This document shows positions 8,359 to 17,869 of a DNA stretch of 34,852 bases, piece after piece. This DNA comes from Methanocaldococcus sp. (lineage in GTDB: Archaea > AGJL01 > Methanococci > Methanococcales > Methanocaldococcaceae). The stretch lies in the NCBI RefSeq assembly GCF_024490875.1, contig NZ_JACCLX010000027.1:1-34852 (forward strand). Direction: 5' to 3'. How positions within the stretch are numbered: position 1 is the stretch's first letter; each line of letters opens with the position of its first letter. A model generated the notes under the pieces. It worked only from the letters and a program-made list of their open reading frames with translations. It ran no database searches and was not told where the DNA came from. The translations under genes were made by a program, and so were the position numbers.

Positions 8359-9045
8359 TTATATCATATTGAGATTTCTTAACCAAAATAATATAACAAA
8401 AATTAGCCAGAATATTATTAATATGTATCCTCCTTTTTTTCTTAATTTATATTTAGATATTGGATAAAAAATCCTAACACCCGCTGGTGTTAAGGAATCT
8501 CCTACTATATGGGAATAATAACCAATAGCAACTGGTAATATGTAATGTAAAACACCATTAATATTTGGATTTAGATTAATAATATCTAAAATGGCCCATA
8601 CAAAAATAACATATACTATTATTTTTCCCAATAAAACTTCATTAGTAACCATTAACAAAGATATTAATCCAGCAAAAACCTTTGAAATAAATGAAAGTTT
8701 GTAAGATAAAAAACCAATAATTATAGAGACAAATAACAACGACCAAATAGTATGAGTATAAGTTCTATGCTCTGAAAAATATGGAATTAAAAAGATTAAA
8801 AAAACTGAAACTCCTAAAACAAATAAATCAATATTAAACAAACTTTTTTCAAAAAAATAAAGTAAAATATTAATTAATACAATTCCACCTGAAATTATAA
8901 TACCTCTCTTTACAATATCCTCTTTAACCTCGTGGTCTAAATCTGGATAAAAAGCCCCTGATAAAACTAAAAATATCTGTTCTGGGGAAGAAATAAAAGG
9001 TAACCCAAATATAAGTCCTAAAATTACATGTCCCTTCCAGTTCAT
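8359..9045 (-). CDS. YdjM/DUF457-like membrane-bound metal-dependent hydrolase
   Basis: The 228-residue, highly hydrophobic protein has about six membrane segments. Its polar motifs are those of the YdjM (DUF457) family: GHVILG near the N-terminus, [23 protein letters not shown], and [20 protein letters not shown]. The His/Asp clusters probably bind metal. Family members are described as membrane-bound metal-dependent hydrolases of unknown substrate. The gene starts 12 bp after the stop of the C5-epimerase-like gene, so the pair are probably one transcript and may act together on a surface glycan or lipid; that link is inference. Confidence 0.75.
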   Translation of the reverse strand: MNWKGHVILGLIFGLPFISSPEQIFLVLSGAFYPDLDHEVKEDIVKRGIIISGGIVLINILLYFFEKSLFNIDLFVLGVSVFLIFLIPYFSEHRTYTHTIWSLLFVSIIIGFLSYKLSFISKVFAGLISLLMVTNEVLLGKIIVYVIFVWAILDIINLNPNINGVLHYILPVAIGYYSHIVGDSLTPAGVRIFYPISKYKLRKKGGYILIIFWLIFVILFWLRNLNMI

Positions 9046-9057
9046 TTTTATCCCAAT

Positions 9058-9972
9058 TTATTCTTTCCATTTATTGTAGTATTTTAAAAATATTTTATCT
9101 TTAGTTAGATTATATAACCATAACATCTGTAATCTTTGGAGATGTTCATTACATCTATGTTTTAACGCATCGTAATAACTCCAATCTCCTGCATCGTAAT
9201 CAGGAAGAAATGCTTTTATTGATCTTAATCCCTCTTTATATAAAAAATAAGCCTCTTTATCATTTGTTTCATTTGCAAACTCTCCAATCCAAATAACAGA
9301 GGTTATAAATCCATTTAAAACATAAGGTGGATTTTTTGATGCATACTCTGGATACCAATAGTAAGTTTTATTATCTTTTACTCTTATTTTTAATAAACCT
9401 CCCTTTTCAACAGGCACTATAAAGGCATTTAACGCCTCTTTTGCTAAAATTAAATACCTTTTATCATTTGTGCATTTATATGCTAAATACAAAGTTTTCA
9501 TGCATCCTGCCTGACATAGAGAGCCAGTCCAACCTCTTGATAAATTATACTCTGGAAAATCAAAATTATACCTCCAAATAATAAAGGTAATATTTTTTCC
9601 ATTTAAATTTACAGTTTCTTTTTCTGCCTGAGAAATTAAATATTCTGTTAAAAATAAACCTCTCTTTAAATATTTTTCAGCCTCTTCTGGATCTTTATCC
9701 TTTAATTTAAAGTATTTATAAAAGCATTTTCTTGCCTCTTCATTTACATTGTGAGGAGTTATTTGATAACCAATGTATTCTCCTTTTATTGTTCCATAGT
9801 AAGTTACAGGCATACTAATATCTTCAACTGTAAAAGGCTTTGGATTTTTGAAATACTGAATAATAGAATTTTCAGAATACATGGGCTGTGAAACTCCAAC
9901 GATATATCCAAAAATAAAAGATGATATAGTAACTACTAATATTATAATAAAACTTTTAATATTTTTAAACAT
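9058..9972 (-). CDS. Membrane-anchored D-glucuronyl C5-epimerase-like protein
   Basis: The 304-residue protein begins with one membrane anchor or uncleaved signal (about 6-28, FIIILVVTISSFIFGYIVGV), leaving the rest outside the cell. The body resembles the C-terminal domain of heparan/heparosan glucuronyl C5-epimerases: RGWTGSLCQAGCMKTLYLAYK, NPPYVLNGFITSVIWIGEFA, and the late YDAGDWSYYDA segment with paired tyrosines. Enzymes of this fold invert C5 of glucuronic to iduronic acid in polysaccharides. The substrate here would be a surface glycan or S-layer N-glycan, which is inference. It is first of a two-gene transcript with the YdjM-like gene and divergent from the radical SAM gene. Confidence 0.7.
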   Translation of the reverse strand: MFKNIKSFIIILVVTISSFIFGYIVGVSQPMYSENSIIQYFKNPKPFTVEDISMPVTYYGTIKGEYIGYQITPHNVNEEARKCFYKYFKLKDKDPEEAEKYLKRGLFLTEYLISQAEKETVNLNGKNITFIIWRYNFDFPEYNLSRGWTGSLCQAGCMKTLYLAYKCTNDKRYLILAKEALNAFIVPVEKGGLLKIRVKDNKTYYWYPEYASKNPPYVLNGFITSVIWIGEFANETNDKEAYFLYKEGLRSIKAFLPDYDAGDWSYYDALKHRCNEHLQRLQMLWLYNLTKDKIFLKYYNKWKE

Positions 9973-10039
9973 ACTATCACTTTATTATGTTATTTAAATT
10001 TTTTATTTTTGAACTAATTAAAATAATTATCAACTAAAA

Positions 10040-10048
10040 TTATAAATA
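10040..10048 (+). promoter_or_regulatory. TATA box of the radical SAM gene
   Basis: TTATAAATA stands 56-64 bp before the preferred start at 10104, implying initiation near 10070. That is almost on top of the in-frame ATG at 10074, which argues that the later start, with a proper leader, is used. Confidence 0.45.
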
Positions 10049-10103
10049 TTAAGTGTAATATAAAAATTTTTAAATGCTATTATTAAATGTAAATAGTGAT
10101 ACT

Positions 10104-11504
10104 ATGGAACTTGAAGATATGGCTTTAATTTTTTCAAAATTTATTTTAAATCCTCTGGTAAAAAGACAAATCTTAGATTTATTTAAAAAAGATTCTAATG
10201 GTAAATTAATAATTGAAAATTATATAGATGCATACATTAATGGGGAAGATATTTGTTCAATTAAATATAAACTTTTAAAAGATATTATTAATAGAGGTTT
10301 AAAGACATTTGCTGGAGAGAAATATATTGATGAATTCAAAAATTATTTAAAAGATCCTTATTTTAAAAAAGGATTAATAAGTGTGATAAGAGGATTAGCA
10401 TATTTTGGAGTAAAAAAGCCATTTGTTTCAGGGGCTCCATTTTTAGTAGTTTGGGATGTAACATATAGATGTAATCTTAAATGTAAGCATTGCTATGCAA
10501 ATGCTGGAAAGCCACTAGAAGATGAGTTAAATAATGAAGAGGCTAAGAAAGTTGTTGATATATTGGGTAATGCTGGAATAGTAGCTATTGCATTTTCTGG
10601 GGGAGAACCATTAATGAGAAAAGATTTATTTGAATTAATAGATAGAGCTAAAAGTTATGAAATGCAGATTTCAATAGCTACAAATGGAACACTATTAAAT
10701 AAAGAAAATGTGAAAAAATTAAAAGAGCATAATGTTGATTTTGTTCAAATTAGTTTAGATGGTACTAAAGAGACTCATGAAAAATTTAGAGGAATTAAAG
10801 GCATTTATGACAAAACTATTGAGGGAATAAAAAATGTTATAGAGGAAGGAATCTGCTGTGGAATATCAATGACTGCTACTAAATTAAACTATAAAGATGT
10901 TCTAAATGTTATTGATTTATCTGAAGAGTTGGGAGTAAATTACTTTATACTATATAACTACATTCCTGTAGGTGTGGGGGATTTTGATATAGATTTATCT
11001 GCCGAAGAGAGAGAAGAATTACTTAATCTATTATGGGATAAGTTAATGAATGAAACTAACAAAAAATGTAAAACTGCCTTTTTATCCACTGCTCCATATT
11101 ATTCAAGAACAGCGTTAGAGCATAACAAATATTATCTTGCTACGCACTTTGCAAATGTTGATTTAGATGGAGATGACAGATTAAAGAGTTTAGCAAACTT
11201 TATTGGTGGCTGTGGATGCGGTAGATTTTATTTAAGTTTAAGAGCTAATGGGGATATTCAACCATGTGTATTTTTCCCATTAAAATTAGGGAATATTAGA
11301 GAATTTAATGATGAAGAAGATTTTTTAGAATTTTGGAAAAATAATAAAGTTTTGAATGATTTAAGAATTAGAGAAAAGTTAATTATTTGTGGAAAATGTA
11401 AATATAAATATGTATGTGGGGGTTGTAGAGCAAGAGCTTACTCATATTTTAAAGATTATTTAAGAGAAGATCCTGGATGTATTTTAACTAAAAAATATCA
11501 TTAA
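10104..11504 (+). CDS. Radical SAM protein with SPASM-type C-terminal cluster domain
   Basis: The 466-residue protein has a 110-residue N-terminal extension of unknown role. A radical SAM core follows, with the cluster motif RCNLKCKHC (C123, C127, C130), FSGGEP, and [16 protein letters not shown]. The C-terminal region is cysteine-rich: [21 protein letters not shown], then [17 protein letters not shown], and a final GC. That matches SPASM/twitch domains holding extra 4Fe-4S clusters, as in PqqE, AhbC/AhbD and peptide-modifying enzymes. The substrate is unknown. ATG 10104 is chosen over 10074 because GTGATACT stands directly upstream. The OsmC-like and ferredoxin-like genes follow on the same strand. 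Confidence 0.85.
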   Translation: MELEDMALIFSKFILNPLVKRQILDLFKKDSNGKLIIENYIDAYINGEDICSIKYKLLKDIINRGLKTFAGEKYIDEFKNYLKDPYFKKGLISVIRGLAYFGVKKPFVSGAPFLVVWDVTYRCNLKCKHCYANAGKPLEDELNNEEAKKVVDILGNAGIVAIAFSGGEPLMRKDLFELIDRAKSYEMQISIATNGTLLNKENVKKLKEHNVDFVQISLDGTKETHEKFRGIKGIYDKTIEGIKNVIEEGICCGISMTATKLNYKDVLNVIDLSEELGVNYFILYNYIPVGVGDFDIDLSAEEREELLNLLWDKLMNETNKKCKTAFLSTAPYYSRTALEHNKYYLATHFANVDLDGDDRLKSLANFIGGCGCGRFYLSLRANGDIQPCVFFPLKLGNIREFNDEEDFLEFWKNNKVLNDLRIREKLIICGKCKYKYVCGGCRARAYSYFKDYLREDPGCILTKKYH

Positions 11505-11582
11505 TACTAATACTTTAATTCTTTATTAATAATATTTAAATATTCAAATAAACATAAAAAATATTAAAATACATTAATTAAT

Positions 11583-11597
11583 CGAAAATTATAAATA
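11583..11597 (+). promoter_or_regulatory. BRE/TATA promoter of the OsmC-like gene
   Basis: CGAAAATTATAAATA is a good archaeal BRE plus TATA element, 49 bp before the OsmC-like start. It shows that the OsmC/ferredoxin pair can be transcribed independently of the radical SAM gene. Confidence 0.55.
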
Positions 11598-11645
11598 ATA
11601 CTATTCCTAATGTATATAACATAATTTTAAATAATTGGTGAAATA

Positions 11646-12221
11646 ATGAATCCAGAAATGATAATGGAAATGATGAACTCAGAAATAGCCAAAGAAATGG
11701 CTCCAAAGATGATGCCAAAAATGATGCCCTTAGCTTTAGAAAAGTTTTTAGATAAAATTCCTGAAAATGAAAGAAAAAAATTTATAGCTAAGATTGTTGA
11801 TATTATTGTAAGTAAAGATGAGAAAAAGGAAATTTCCGCTGAATTTTATGATATGTTTGAAACTTTGTTAAATATTAAAGGATTAAGTATTCATTCAAGG
11901 GGAGGTAAAGGTTCTACAAAAGAAAAAATATCTCCAATGGATTTATTTTTAGCAGGACTATGTGGGTGTATTTGTATAGCAGTTGGAAATACATTAAAAG
12001 AAAATAACATAGAGGCTAAGATAAAAGTAGATGGATCTGTTGAAAAATCTTTTGAAGAGGGTCGAATAAAAAAAGTAATATTAAATATTTATCTAAAAAT
12101 TGATAATACTGAATTGGATAATAAAGAAGAATTAAAGAAATTAGTTTTAAATGGCTCTAAAAAATGTTTAATTAGTAATACCTTAAACTGTGAAATTGAG
12201 AAAAATATTATTTTTGAATAA
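11646..12221 (+). CDS. OsmC/YhfA-like protein with methionine-rich N-terminus
   Basis: The 191-residue protein has an OsmC-like domain from about residue 65. The two cysteines expected for OsmC peroxidatic chemistry are in LCGCICIAVGNTL (about 107-119) and SKKCLISNTL (about 173-182). The first 65 residues are an unusual extension with many methionines (MEMM, MAPKMMPKMMP), which could bind metal or form an amphipathic helix. OsmC relatives reduce organic peroxides or handle sulfur species, so an oxidative or sulfur stress role is plausible. GGTGAAATA precedes the ATG. The ferredoxin-like gene follows 33 bp later. Confidence 0.75.
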   Translation: MNPEMIMEMMNSEIAKEMAPKMMPKMMPLALEKFLDKIPENERKKFIAKIVDIIVSKDEKKEISAEFYDMFETLLNIKGLSIHSRGGKGSTKEKISPMDLFLAGLCGCICIAVGNTLKENNIEAKIKVDGSVEKSFEEGRIKKVILNIYLKIDNTELDNKEELKKLVLNGSKKCLISNTLNCEIEKNIIFE

Positions 12222-12254
12222 TAAAAATAATAAAATATTTAATGAGGTGAAAAT

Positions 12255-12629
12255 TTGAGTGAAGATTTACCAATTATAGGAAAAGATGCCTTAGGTAGAG
12301 TAATAAAAGATTGGAGTAAAAAACCATGGTGGGGAATTGATAGGAAAAAAATTGAATGGTATCCTAAAATAAACTATGATAAATGTATTGGTTGCGGATT
12401 ATGTTTTATAACCTGTGCAAATAGAGTAGTATTTGATTGGGATAAAGAAAAGAAGAAACCTGTTGTTGCCAGACCTTACAACTGTGTAGTTGCCTGCACT
12501 ACCTGCAAAAAGTTATGTCCAGTAGATGCATTAGAGTTTCCAGATAGAGAATATATACAAAAAATTATTAAAGAAAATAAATTGTTAGCCAAAGCCAAAG
12601 AAATTCTAAAAAATCATAATTTAATTTAA
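12255..12629 (+). CDS. Two-cluster 4Fe-4S ferredoxin-like protein
   Basis: The 124-residue soluble protein has two cysteine clusters: CIGCGLCFITC (about 44-54) and CVVACTTCKKLCP (about 77-89). Together they can hold two 4Fe-4S centres. The spacing of the second cluster (C-x3-C-x2-C-x3-C) is not the standard bacterial ferredoxin spacing. The 40-residue N-terminal region is Trp-rich (DWSKKPWWGIDRKKIEWYP), which is also unusual. It probably passes electrons to a partner, perhaps the OsmC-like or radical SAM protein. The start is TTG, supported by GAGGTGA at 12244-12250. It is convergent with purT, leaving only 12 bp between stops. Confidence 0.8.
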   Translation: MSEDLPIIGKDALGRVIKDWSKKPWWGIDRKKIEWYPKINYDKCIGCGLCFITCANRVVFDWDKEKKKPVVARPYNCVVACTTCKKLCPVDALEFPDREYIQKIIKENKLLAKAKEILKNHNLI

Positions 12630-12641
12630 ATTAATGAAAAA

Positions 12642-13808
12642 TTATTCTATCTTAACAGCATTGGCACATCTTTTTGCGAGTTCTCTTGCCTCCTCAATAG
12701 AGTTTGCATAAGCTAAAGCAACCCCCATCCTTCTACCTACTTTTGCATTCGGCTTACCAAACAATCTTAACTTTGTATTAGGAACTTTTAATGCTTCTTT
12801 TATATAATATTTTGGAGCATATTTGTTTATGTTTGCTTTTATTACATGACTTGCTCCTGGTGTAATAAGTTTTGTTGAAACTGGTAAGCCCAATATTGCC
12901 CTAACATGAATCTCAAACTCACTCATCTCTTGGGTTATCATCGTAACCATTCCTGTATCGTGTGGTCTTGGTGAAACCTCACTAAATATAACTTCATCTC
13001 CTTTAACAAACATTTCTACTCCAAATATTCCATAACCTCCTAATGCATTGGTTATCTTTTTTGCTATCTCTTGTGCTTGTTCTTTTAACTCACCCATTTC
13101 GTGAGGTTGCCAACTTTCGTGATAATCTCCATCTATCTGAATATGCCCTATTGGCTCGCAAAATTTAGTTCCTTCCTCTGTAACTGCTGTTAATAATGTT
13201 ATTTCGTAATCAAAGTTTATGAACTCTTCAACAATAACCCTATTTCCTATTCCTCTTGCTCCTTCTTTTGCTCTAATCCACGCTTTTTCTATATCCTTTT
13301 CTTTTTTAATTACACTTTGCCCTTTTCCAGATGAGGACATAATTGGTTTAACAACACAAGGTAATCCAATTTTTTCAACGGCCTCCTTTAACTCCTCCAA
13401 AGAATTTGCAAATTCATATTTAGCAGTTTTTAATTTTAACTTTTCAGCGGCTAATCTTCTTATTAACTCTCTATTCATTGTTATTTTTGTTGCCTCTGCT
13501 GTTGGGACAACAGTATATCCATCTTTTTCAGCATCTATTAACGCATCAGTATTTATTGCCTCAATCTCTGGAACTATGTAATCTGGCTCTTCCCTTTCAA
13601 TAATCGCCATTATAGTATCGTAATCTTTCATATCAATAACATAACTTTTATGAGCCACCTGCATAGCTGGAGCATTTTGATATCTATCTACGGTAATACA
13701 TTCAATTCCTAATCTTTGCGCTTCAATAACAACCTCTTTCCCTAACTCTCCACTTCCTAACAATAAAAATTTAACACTACCTTTTAAAAGAGGAGTTCCA
13801 ATTTCCAT
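12642..13808 (-). CDS. purT: Formate-dependent phosphoribosylglycinamide formyltransferase (GAR transformylase 2)
   Basis: This ATP-grasp enzyme makes formyl-GAR from GAR, formate and ATP in purine synthesis, avoiding folate, which suits methanogens. The 388-residue protein has an N-terminal Rossmann-like domain ([20 protein letters not shown]), ATP-grasp elements ([29 protein letters not shown]), the metal-binding [28 protein letters not shown] region, and a normal C-terminal barrel. GGTGAAATA precedes the ATG. It is transcribed alone and divergently from the B12-type radical SAM gene. Confidence 0.95.
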   Translation of the reverse strand: MEIGTPLLKGSVKFLLLGSGELGKEVVIEAQRLGIECITVDRYQNAPAMQVAHKSYVIDMKDYDTIMAIIEREEPDYIVPEIEAINTDALIDAEKDGYTVVPTAEATKITMNRELIRRLAAEKLKLKTAKYEFANSLEELKEAVEKIGLPCVVKPIMSSSGKGQSVIKKEKDIEKAWIRAKEGARGIGNRVIVEEFINFDYEITLLTAVTEEGTKFCEPIGHIQIDGDYHESWQPHEMGELKEQAQEIAKKITNALGGYGIFGVEMFVKGDEVIFSEVSPRPHDTGMVTMITQEMSEFEIHVRAILGLPVSTKLITPGASHVIKANINKYAPKYYIKEALKVPNTKLRLFGKPNAKVGRRMGVALAYANSIEEARELAKRCANAVKIE

Positions 13809-13916
13809 TATTTCACCAAAAAATTTTTAGCATTAACTTTTAAAGAAATCCTTAATATAATTTTTGTCATATTTATATTATGTTATTTTTTAAAGAATAA
13901 ATGTTTAGGGGTTGAT

Positions 13917-15197
13917 ATGAGAGAAAACACGGCTTTGGTAGTTTATTATACAAAACAACACAAAAATAGTTTTAATGCATTGATTGGAGCATTAGAGGTT
14001 AATGAATACTTTGATAATTTTCCTATATACTTTGCCAATAAAAAAGATATTTATAACTTAGAAAGAATTTTAAAGAGGTATGATAAAGTAATTATTGCAA
14101 TATCGTTTTTTACAACTGAGTTATGGAAAACCTATGAATTAATGAAAAAACTAAAAATTAAATATAAAGAATATAGTAATAAAATAATTTACTTATCTGG
14201 AGGATCTCATCCTACTGGAGATCCGAAGGGAACTTTAAAGTTAGGGTTTGATGTAGTTTGTATAGGAGAGGGAGAAGAGACATTTCCAGAATTTATTATG
14301 TCAGTTAGTGAGAATGAAGATTATAAAAAAGTTAAAGGAATATGTTATTTTGAAGAGGATAAATTTATATACACTGGAAAAAGAAAACCTATTGATTTAA
14401 ATAAGTATCCGCCATTTCCAATAAAATATAACAAATTTGGACATATAGAGATAACGAGAGGCTGTCCTTATAAATGTTATTTCTGTCAAACACCAAGAAT
14501 ATTTGGAAAAAATGTTAGACATAGAAGTATTGAAAATATATGTAAATATGTTGAAATAATGTCTGAAAGAAATTTAAAAGATATTAGATTTATAACACCA
14601 AATGCTTTTGGATATGGTTCTAAAACTGGAAAAGATGTTAATATTGACAAACTTGAAAATTTACTAAAAAACATTAAAGAAATTTTAGGTAAAGATGGGA
14701 GAATATTCTTTGGAACATTTCCTTCAGAGGTTAGACCAGAGCATGTTAATGATGAAACAACTGACTTAATTTTAAAATATACATATAATAAAAGTTTAGT
14801 TATTGGAGCACAGTCTGGAAGTGATAGAGTTTTAGAGTTGTGTAATAGAGGGCATACAGTTGATGATATTTATAAAGCTGTAGATACAGCAATAAAAAAA
14901 GGAATTAATGTAAGTTTAGATTTTATTTTTGGATTACCTGGAGAGACTAAGGAGGATATAGAGAAAACAATAAAGGTTATGAAAGATTTTATAAAATTAG
15001 GCGTTAAAATACACGCTCATGCTTTTATTCCATTACCACAAACACCTTTTGCAAAGGCAAATCCCGGGGTTGTTGATAAAAAAATAATAATGGCTATGAG
15101 ACATGAGATTCCCAAAGGAATATTCTATGGTTCGTGGCATAATCAACAGATGTTAGCTAAAAAAATATCAAAGTATTTAAGATTTGGAGAATTATAG
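13917..15197 (+). CDS. B12-binding-domain / radical SAM protein (MJ1487-like)
   Basis: The 426-residue protein has an N-terminal Rossmann-like region resembling a cobalamin-binding domain (about 1-135; [13 protein letters not shown], then [17 protein letters not shown]). A radical SAM core follows with [10 protein letters not shown] (C183, C187, C190), then [21 protein letters not shown] and [10 protein letters not shown]. This order is that of B12-dependent methylating or MiaB-like radical SAM enzymes. I recall a named subfamily around M. jannaschii MJ1487, of unknown substrate. GGGGTTGAT precedes the ATG. It is divergent from purT and lies just upstream of the interrupted acyltransferase. 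Confidence 0.85.
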   Translation: MRENTALVVYYTKQHKNSFNALIGALEVNEYFDNFPIYFANKKDIYNLERILKRYDKVIIAISFFTTELWKTYELMKKLKIKYKEYSNKIIYLSGGSHPTGDPKGTLKLGFDVVCIGEGEETFPEFIMSVSENEDYKKVKGICYFEEDKFIYTGKRKPIDLNKYPPFPIKYNKFGHIEITRGCPYKCYFCQTPRIFGKNVRHRSIENICKYVEIMSERNLKDIRFITPNAFGYGSKTGKDVNIDKLENLLKNIKEILGKDGRIFFGTFPSEVRPEHVNDETTDLILKYTYNKSLVIGAQSGSDRVLELCNRGHTVDDIYKAVDTAIKKGINVSLDFIFGLPGETKEDIEKTIKVMKDFIKLGVKIHAHAFIPLPQTPFAKANPGVVDKKIIMAMRHEIPKGIFYGSWHNQQMLAKKISKYLRFGEL

Positions 15198-15297
15198 AGT
15201 TTTAAAATTAAAATATAACTAAATATAATTTAATAAATGGTGAAATATTGAAAAGAATTGTTGAACTGGATTATCTTAGAGGTATTGCAATATTGGG

Positions 15298-15559
15298 CAG
15301 TTTCCTTAAATAGAACATACAAAACAAATCTATACTTTTGTTTCTATAAAACACTATCCAAAAATTTTAAATAATACTTTTAACGATAATATTATAACAT
15401 GGCAGTCCCGATATGTGGGGGAAACTAAGCCCGAATGGGACTGCTATTAAGCTGAAGATGTGGGGAGTTTCCGTTCCCCCCGATTGCCAGCCGATGAAGT
15501 TGGGAGGCTGGAAGGTTCTCCGCTACGATTTGTTCCATTTGTAGCGGAGAACTAGAACG
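15298..15559 (+). mobile_element. 262-bp non-autonomous insertion resembling the RNA end of a TnpB element
   Basis: The boundaries are set by restoring the acyltransferase frame. The left part (15298-15395) is AT-rich with a small inverted repeat, AAACAAA 15322-15328 / TTTGTTT 15337-15343. The right part is a GC-rich, highly structured block. There are no terminal inverted repeats and no clear target duplication, as in IS200/IS605 and IS607 elements. G runs lie at both junctions (TTGGG at left, ACGG-G at right). No transposase frame is present, so movement would need enzymes supplied in trans. The family is inferred from the structured right end. Confidence 0.65.
15399..15559 (+). ncRNA. Structured GC-rich RNA, candidate TnpB omega-RNA
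   Basis: Four stems follow in order: GCAGTCCC (15402-15409) with GGGACTGC (15437-15444); GGGGA (15462-15466) with TCCCC (15475-15479); CCAGCC (15487-15492) with GGCTGG (15506-15511); and a perfect 12-bp stem GTTCTCCGCTAC (15515-15526) with GTAGCGGAGAAC (15541-15552). A TATA-like TTTTAAATAA at 15365-15374 would start transcription near 15396-15400. High GC in AT-rich hyperthermophile DNA is typical of structured RNAs. The position at the right end of an insertion suggests a TnpB-type guide scaffold, whose guide would be the flanking gene sequence from about 15560. The class is inferred. Confidence 0.5.
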
Positions 15560-16630
15560 GGTTATTGCTATCCACGTAAGTAGTTATGGAATATTTGATT
15601 TAAATATATTTTACAAATTATTTTATGTATTAATGAACAACCTCACAAGATTTGCAGTTCCGTTTTTTATAATTATTAGTGGAATGGTATTATCGTATAA
15701 ATATGCAAACAACGGGATAAATTACATATCATTTATTAAAAAAAGGATTAGTTTTATATTTATCCCCTATTTATTTTTTGTGTTGATATATTATTATTTT
15801 TTTCATATTGCCCGAGGAGAATCTTTTAGTGTGATTAATTTCTTAAAATACATTATATCTGGTTATGTAGCTCCTCATTTATACTTTATACCACTAATCT
15901 TTCAATTTTATATATTATTTCCTATCTTTATAAGTATTGCGAAATATCTAAATTCTAAAAAATTGCTTACAAATTTAGTAGTATTCATAATTTTTGGTAT
16001 TATTTCCATATACTCTGTGTGTTATCTTCATATACTATCATGGGGCTTCCCCTTAATGATTACTCAGGCATATTTTTTCTTATTTGGATGTATATTAGGT
16101 TTAAACATTAGAAAATTTAAAAATGAATTTTTCAATGATAAGGAAAACTTAATTAGAATTCTAATTTTATGGAGTATTTTAGCAGTTTATATAATATTAG
16201 ACGGCTTATATCTAAAAACTTTTAAATTTTATAATGATTTTCATTTCTACTTTTATTATTTTGGTATTACTGGATATAGTATATTACTATTCATCTTACT
16301 CTTTAAATTATCGAACTATATACACAACAAAAAGATTTTTAATATAATTTTAAAAATTGGACAATATTCTTTTGGAATCTATCTTATCCATTATTTGTTT
16401 GTGCGATATGATTTATTTATAAGGGGAATCTATCAACTACTTAAGGGAGTATTAAACAACAATTTTTTAAAATTTTTAAATAATAGCATCATTAACCTTA
16501 ATATTCAATATTATAATAGTGTAAGTTACTTTATTTTATACTTCATTTTCGTCTTAATTTTAAGTTATATCTCTACTTATCTATTCACAGAGTTAAAAAT
16601 AAAAATTAAAAAACATAGGAGGACATTGTT

Positions 16631-17827
16631 ATGAAGATTGGCATAGTTGGTGGTGGATTGGGAGGCTTATTAACAGGAGCATTGTTATCTAAGAATCATG
16701 AAGTTGTTATATTTGAAAAACTTCCATTTTTGGGTGGGAGATTTACTAATTTGGAATATGAAGGATTTCAACTAACAACAGGAGCTTTACATATGATACC
16801 GCACGGAAATGATGGATATTTAGCTCAGTTATTAAGAAAGGCAGGAGCTAATGTAAAAATTATAAATTCAAATCCTGATGGAACTTTTTTAATTAATGGA
16901 AAAGAATATTTATACAAAGATTTATTTTCTCTTTTAGGATTTAAAGATAAGATTAAGGCTATAACAATGTCTGCTAAGCTAAAGTTAGGAAATGTTGATA
17001 AAAATATTTCATTTGGAGAGTTCTTAGAAGATGTTGAGTTAGCTCTAAAAATAGGGAATGCATTTACAGGATGGGCTTTAAGTTTAACTGCCTATGAAAC
17101 TCCAATGAGTGAAATTATTGAAATTGCTAAAAATTATTATAAATTTGGAGGTCCAGGAATTCCCATTGGTGGCTGTAAGGCAGTTATTGACGAACTTTTG
17201 AGAATTATTAAAACAAATAATGGAAAAATTATTAAAGAATATGAAGTTAAAAAAATAGAGATTGATGAGAAAGCATATATTGATGATTACGAATTTGATG
17301 TAGTTGTTAGTAATATATCCCCAATTGAAACACAAAAAATTTGTAATATAAAATTTTTAAAATCAAAGCCAAAGCCATCCAAAGGTATAAAAATATCTAT
17401 AGCCACAAAGGAGGGAATTATAAGGCATGGAGGAGTTCTCTTTACACCAGAATGTGAAAGAATTAATGGATTGAATCAAGTGACAAATGTAGATAAATCC
17501 TTAGCCCCTGAAGGATGGCACTTAGTTATGACTCATCAAGCACAAATAACTAACAATGTAAAAAAAGAGATAGATTTAGGTTTGGAGGATATTGATAGAT
17601 TATTTAAAGGTAAAGATTATAGAATCTTGCATATACAGTCATATAGAGAAAGTTGGCCAGTAAATCACGCTTCTAATGGAACAGATATAGATAATATTGT
17701 AAATGATAAACTCTTTTTAGTTGGAGACGGATGTAAGGGGAGAGGAGGAATTGAAGTTGAAGGAATAGCCATGGGAGTTTTAAAAGTCGTTAATTATATA
17801 GAACATTTAAATAAAAAGATGAATTAA
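16631..17827 (+). CDS. FAD-dependent oxidoreductase, phytoene desaturase/amine oxidase type
   Basis: The 398-residue protein opens with a dinucleotide-binding motif, GIVGGGLGGLLTGALL, followed by the acidic FEK and the GGR motif FLGGRF. It closes with LFLVGDGCKGRGGIEVEGIAMG, the FAD-contacting segment of the COG1233 (phytoene dehydrogenase/isomerase) group. The family desaturates, reduces or isomerises isoprenoids and related lipids; the substrate here is unknown. A GGAGG site (16618-16622) precedes the ATG, which overlaps the stop of the broken acyltransferase. The two were therefore one operon, and a lipid or isoprenoid modification job is possible. Confidence 0.8.
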   Translation: MKIGIVGGGLGGLLTGALLSKNHEVVIFEKLPFLGGRFTNLEYEGFQLTTGALHMIPHGNDGYLAQLLRKAGANVKIINSNPDGTFLINGKEYLYKDLFSLLGFKDKIKAITMSAKLKLGNVDKNISFGEFLEDVELALKIGNAFTGWALSLTAYETPMSEIIEIAKNYYKFGGPGIPIGGCKAVIDELLRIIKTNNGKIIKEYEVKKIEIDEKAYIDDYEFDVVVSNISPIETQKICNIKFLKSKPKPSKGIKISIATKEGIIRHGGVLFTPECERINGLNQVTNVDKSLAPEGWHLVMTHQAQITNNVKKEIDLGLEDIDRLFKGKDYRILHIQSYRESWPVNHASNGTDIDNIVNDKLFLVGDGCKGRGGIEVEGIAMGVLKVVNYIEHLNKKMN

Positions 17828-17869
17828 TTAAAATAAATTAATAAACTTCTATTTTGTGGGGATGCAACT

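Larger units (their letters stand above)
15248..16634 (+). pseudogene. Acyltransferase-3 family gene interrupted by a 262-bp insertion
   Basis: The 5' piece starts at TTG 15248 after GGTGA (15239-15243) and encodes MKRIVELDYLRGIAILG before running into the insertion and a stop at 15311. The 3' piece resumes in frame at 15561 (VIAIHVSSYG) and runs to 16634. Deleting 15298-15559 joins them as AILG-VIAIHVSS, a 374-codon multi-membrane protein of normal length for this family (OafA-like O-acyltransferases of sugars or lipids). The conserved LRGIA motif and the IAIH histidine are now separated. A frame from ATG 15633 (333 residues) remains open but lacks both motifs and a ribosome site, so activity is unlikely. 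Its stop overlaps the FAD oxidoreductase start. Confidence 0.85.

Noticed and set aside
13219-13581. 120-residue plus-strand frame
   Set aside because: It is a shadow of purT, which has complete ATP-grasp motifs on the other strand.
15298-15559. Insertion assigned firmly to IS607 because of G runs at both junctions
   Set aside because: A shared GG core would require removing 263-264 bp, which breaks the restored frame; the family is left open.
15633-16634. 333-residue acyltransferase as an intact gene
   Set aside because: It lacks the N-terminal LRGIA and IAIH motifs, which are found in frame across the insertion, and has no ribosome site.
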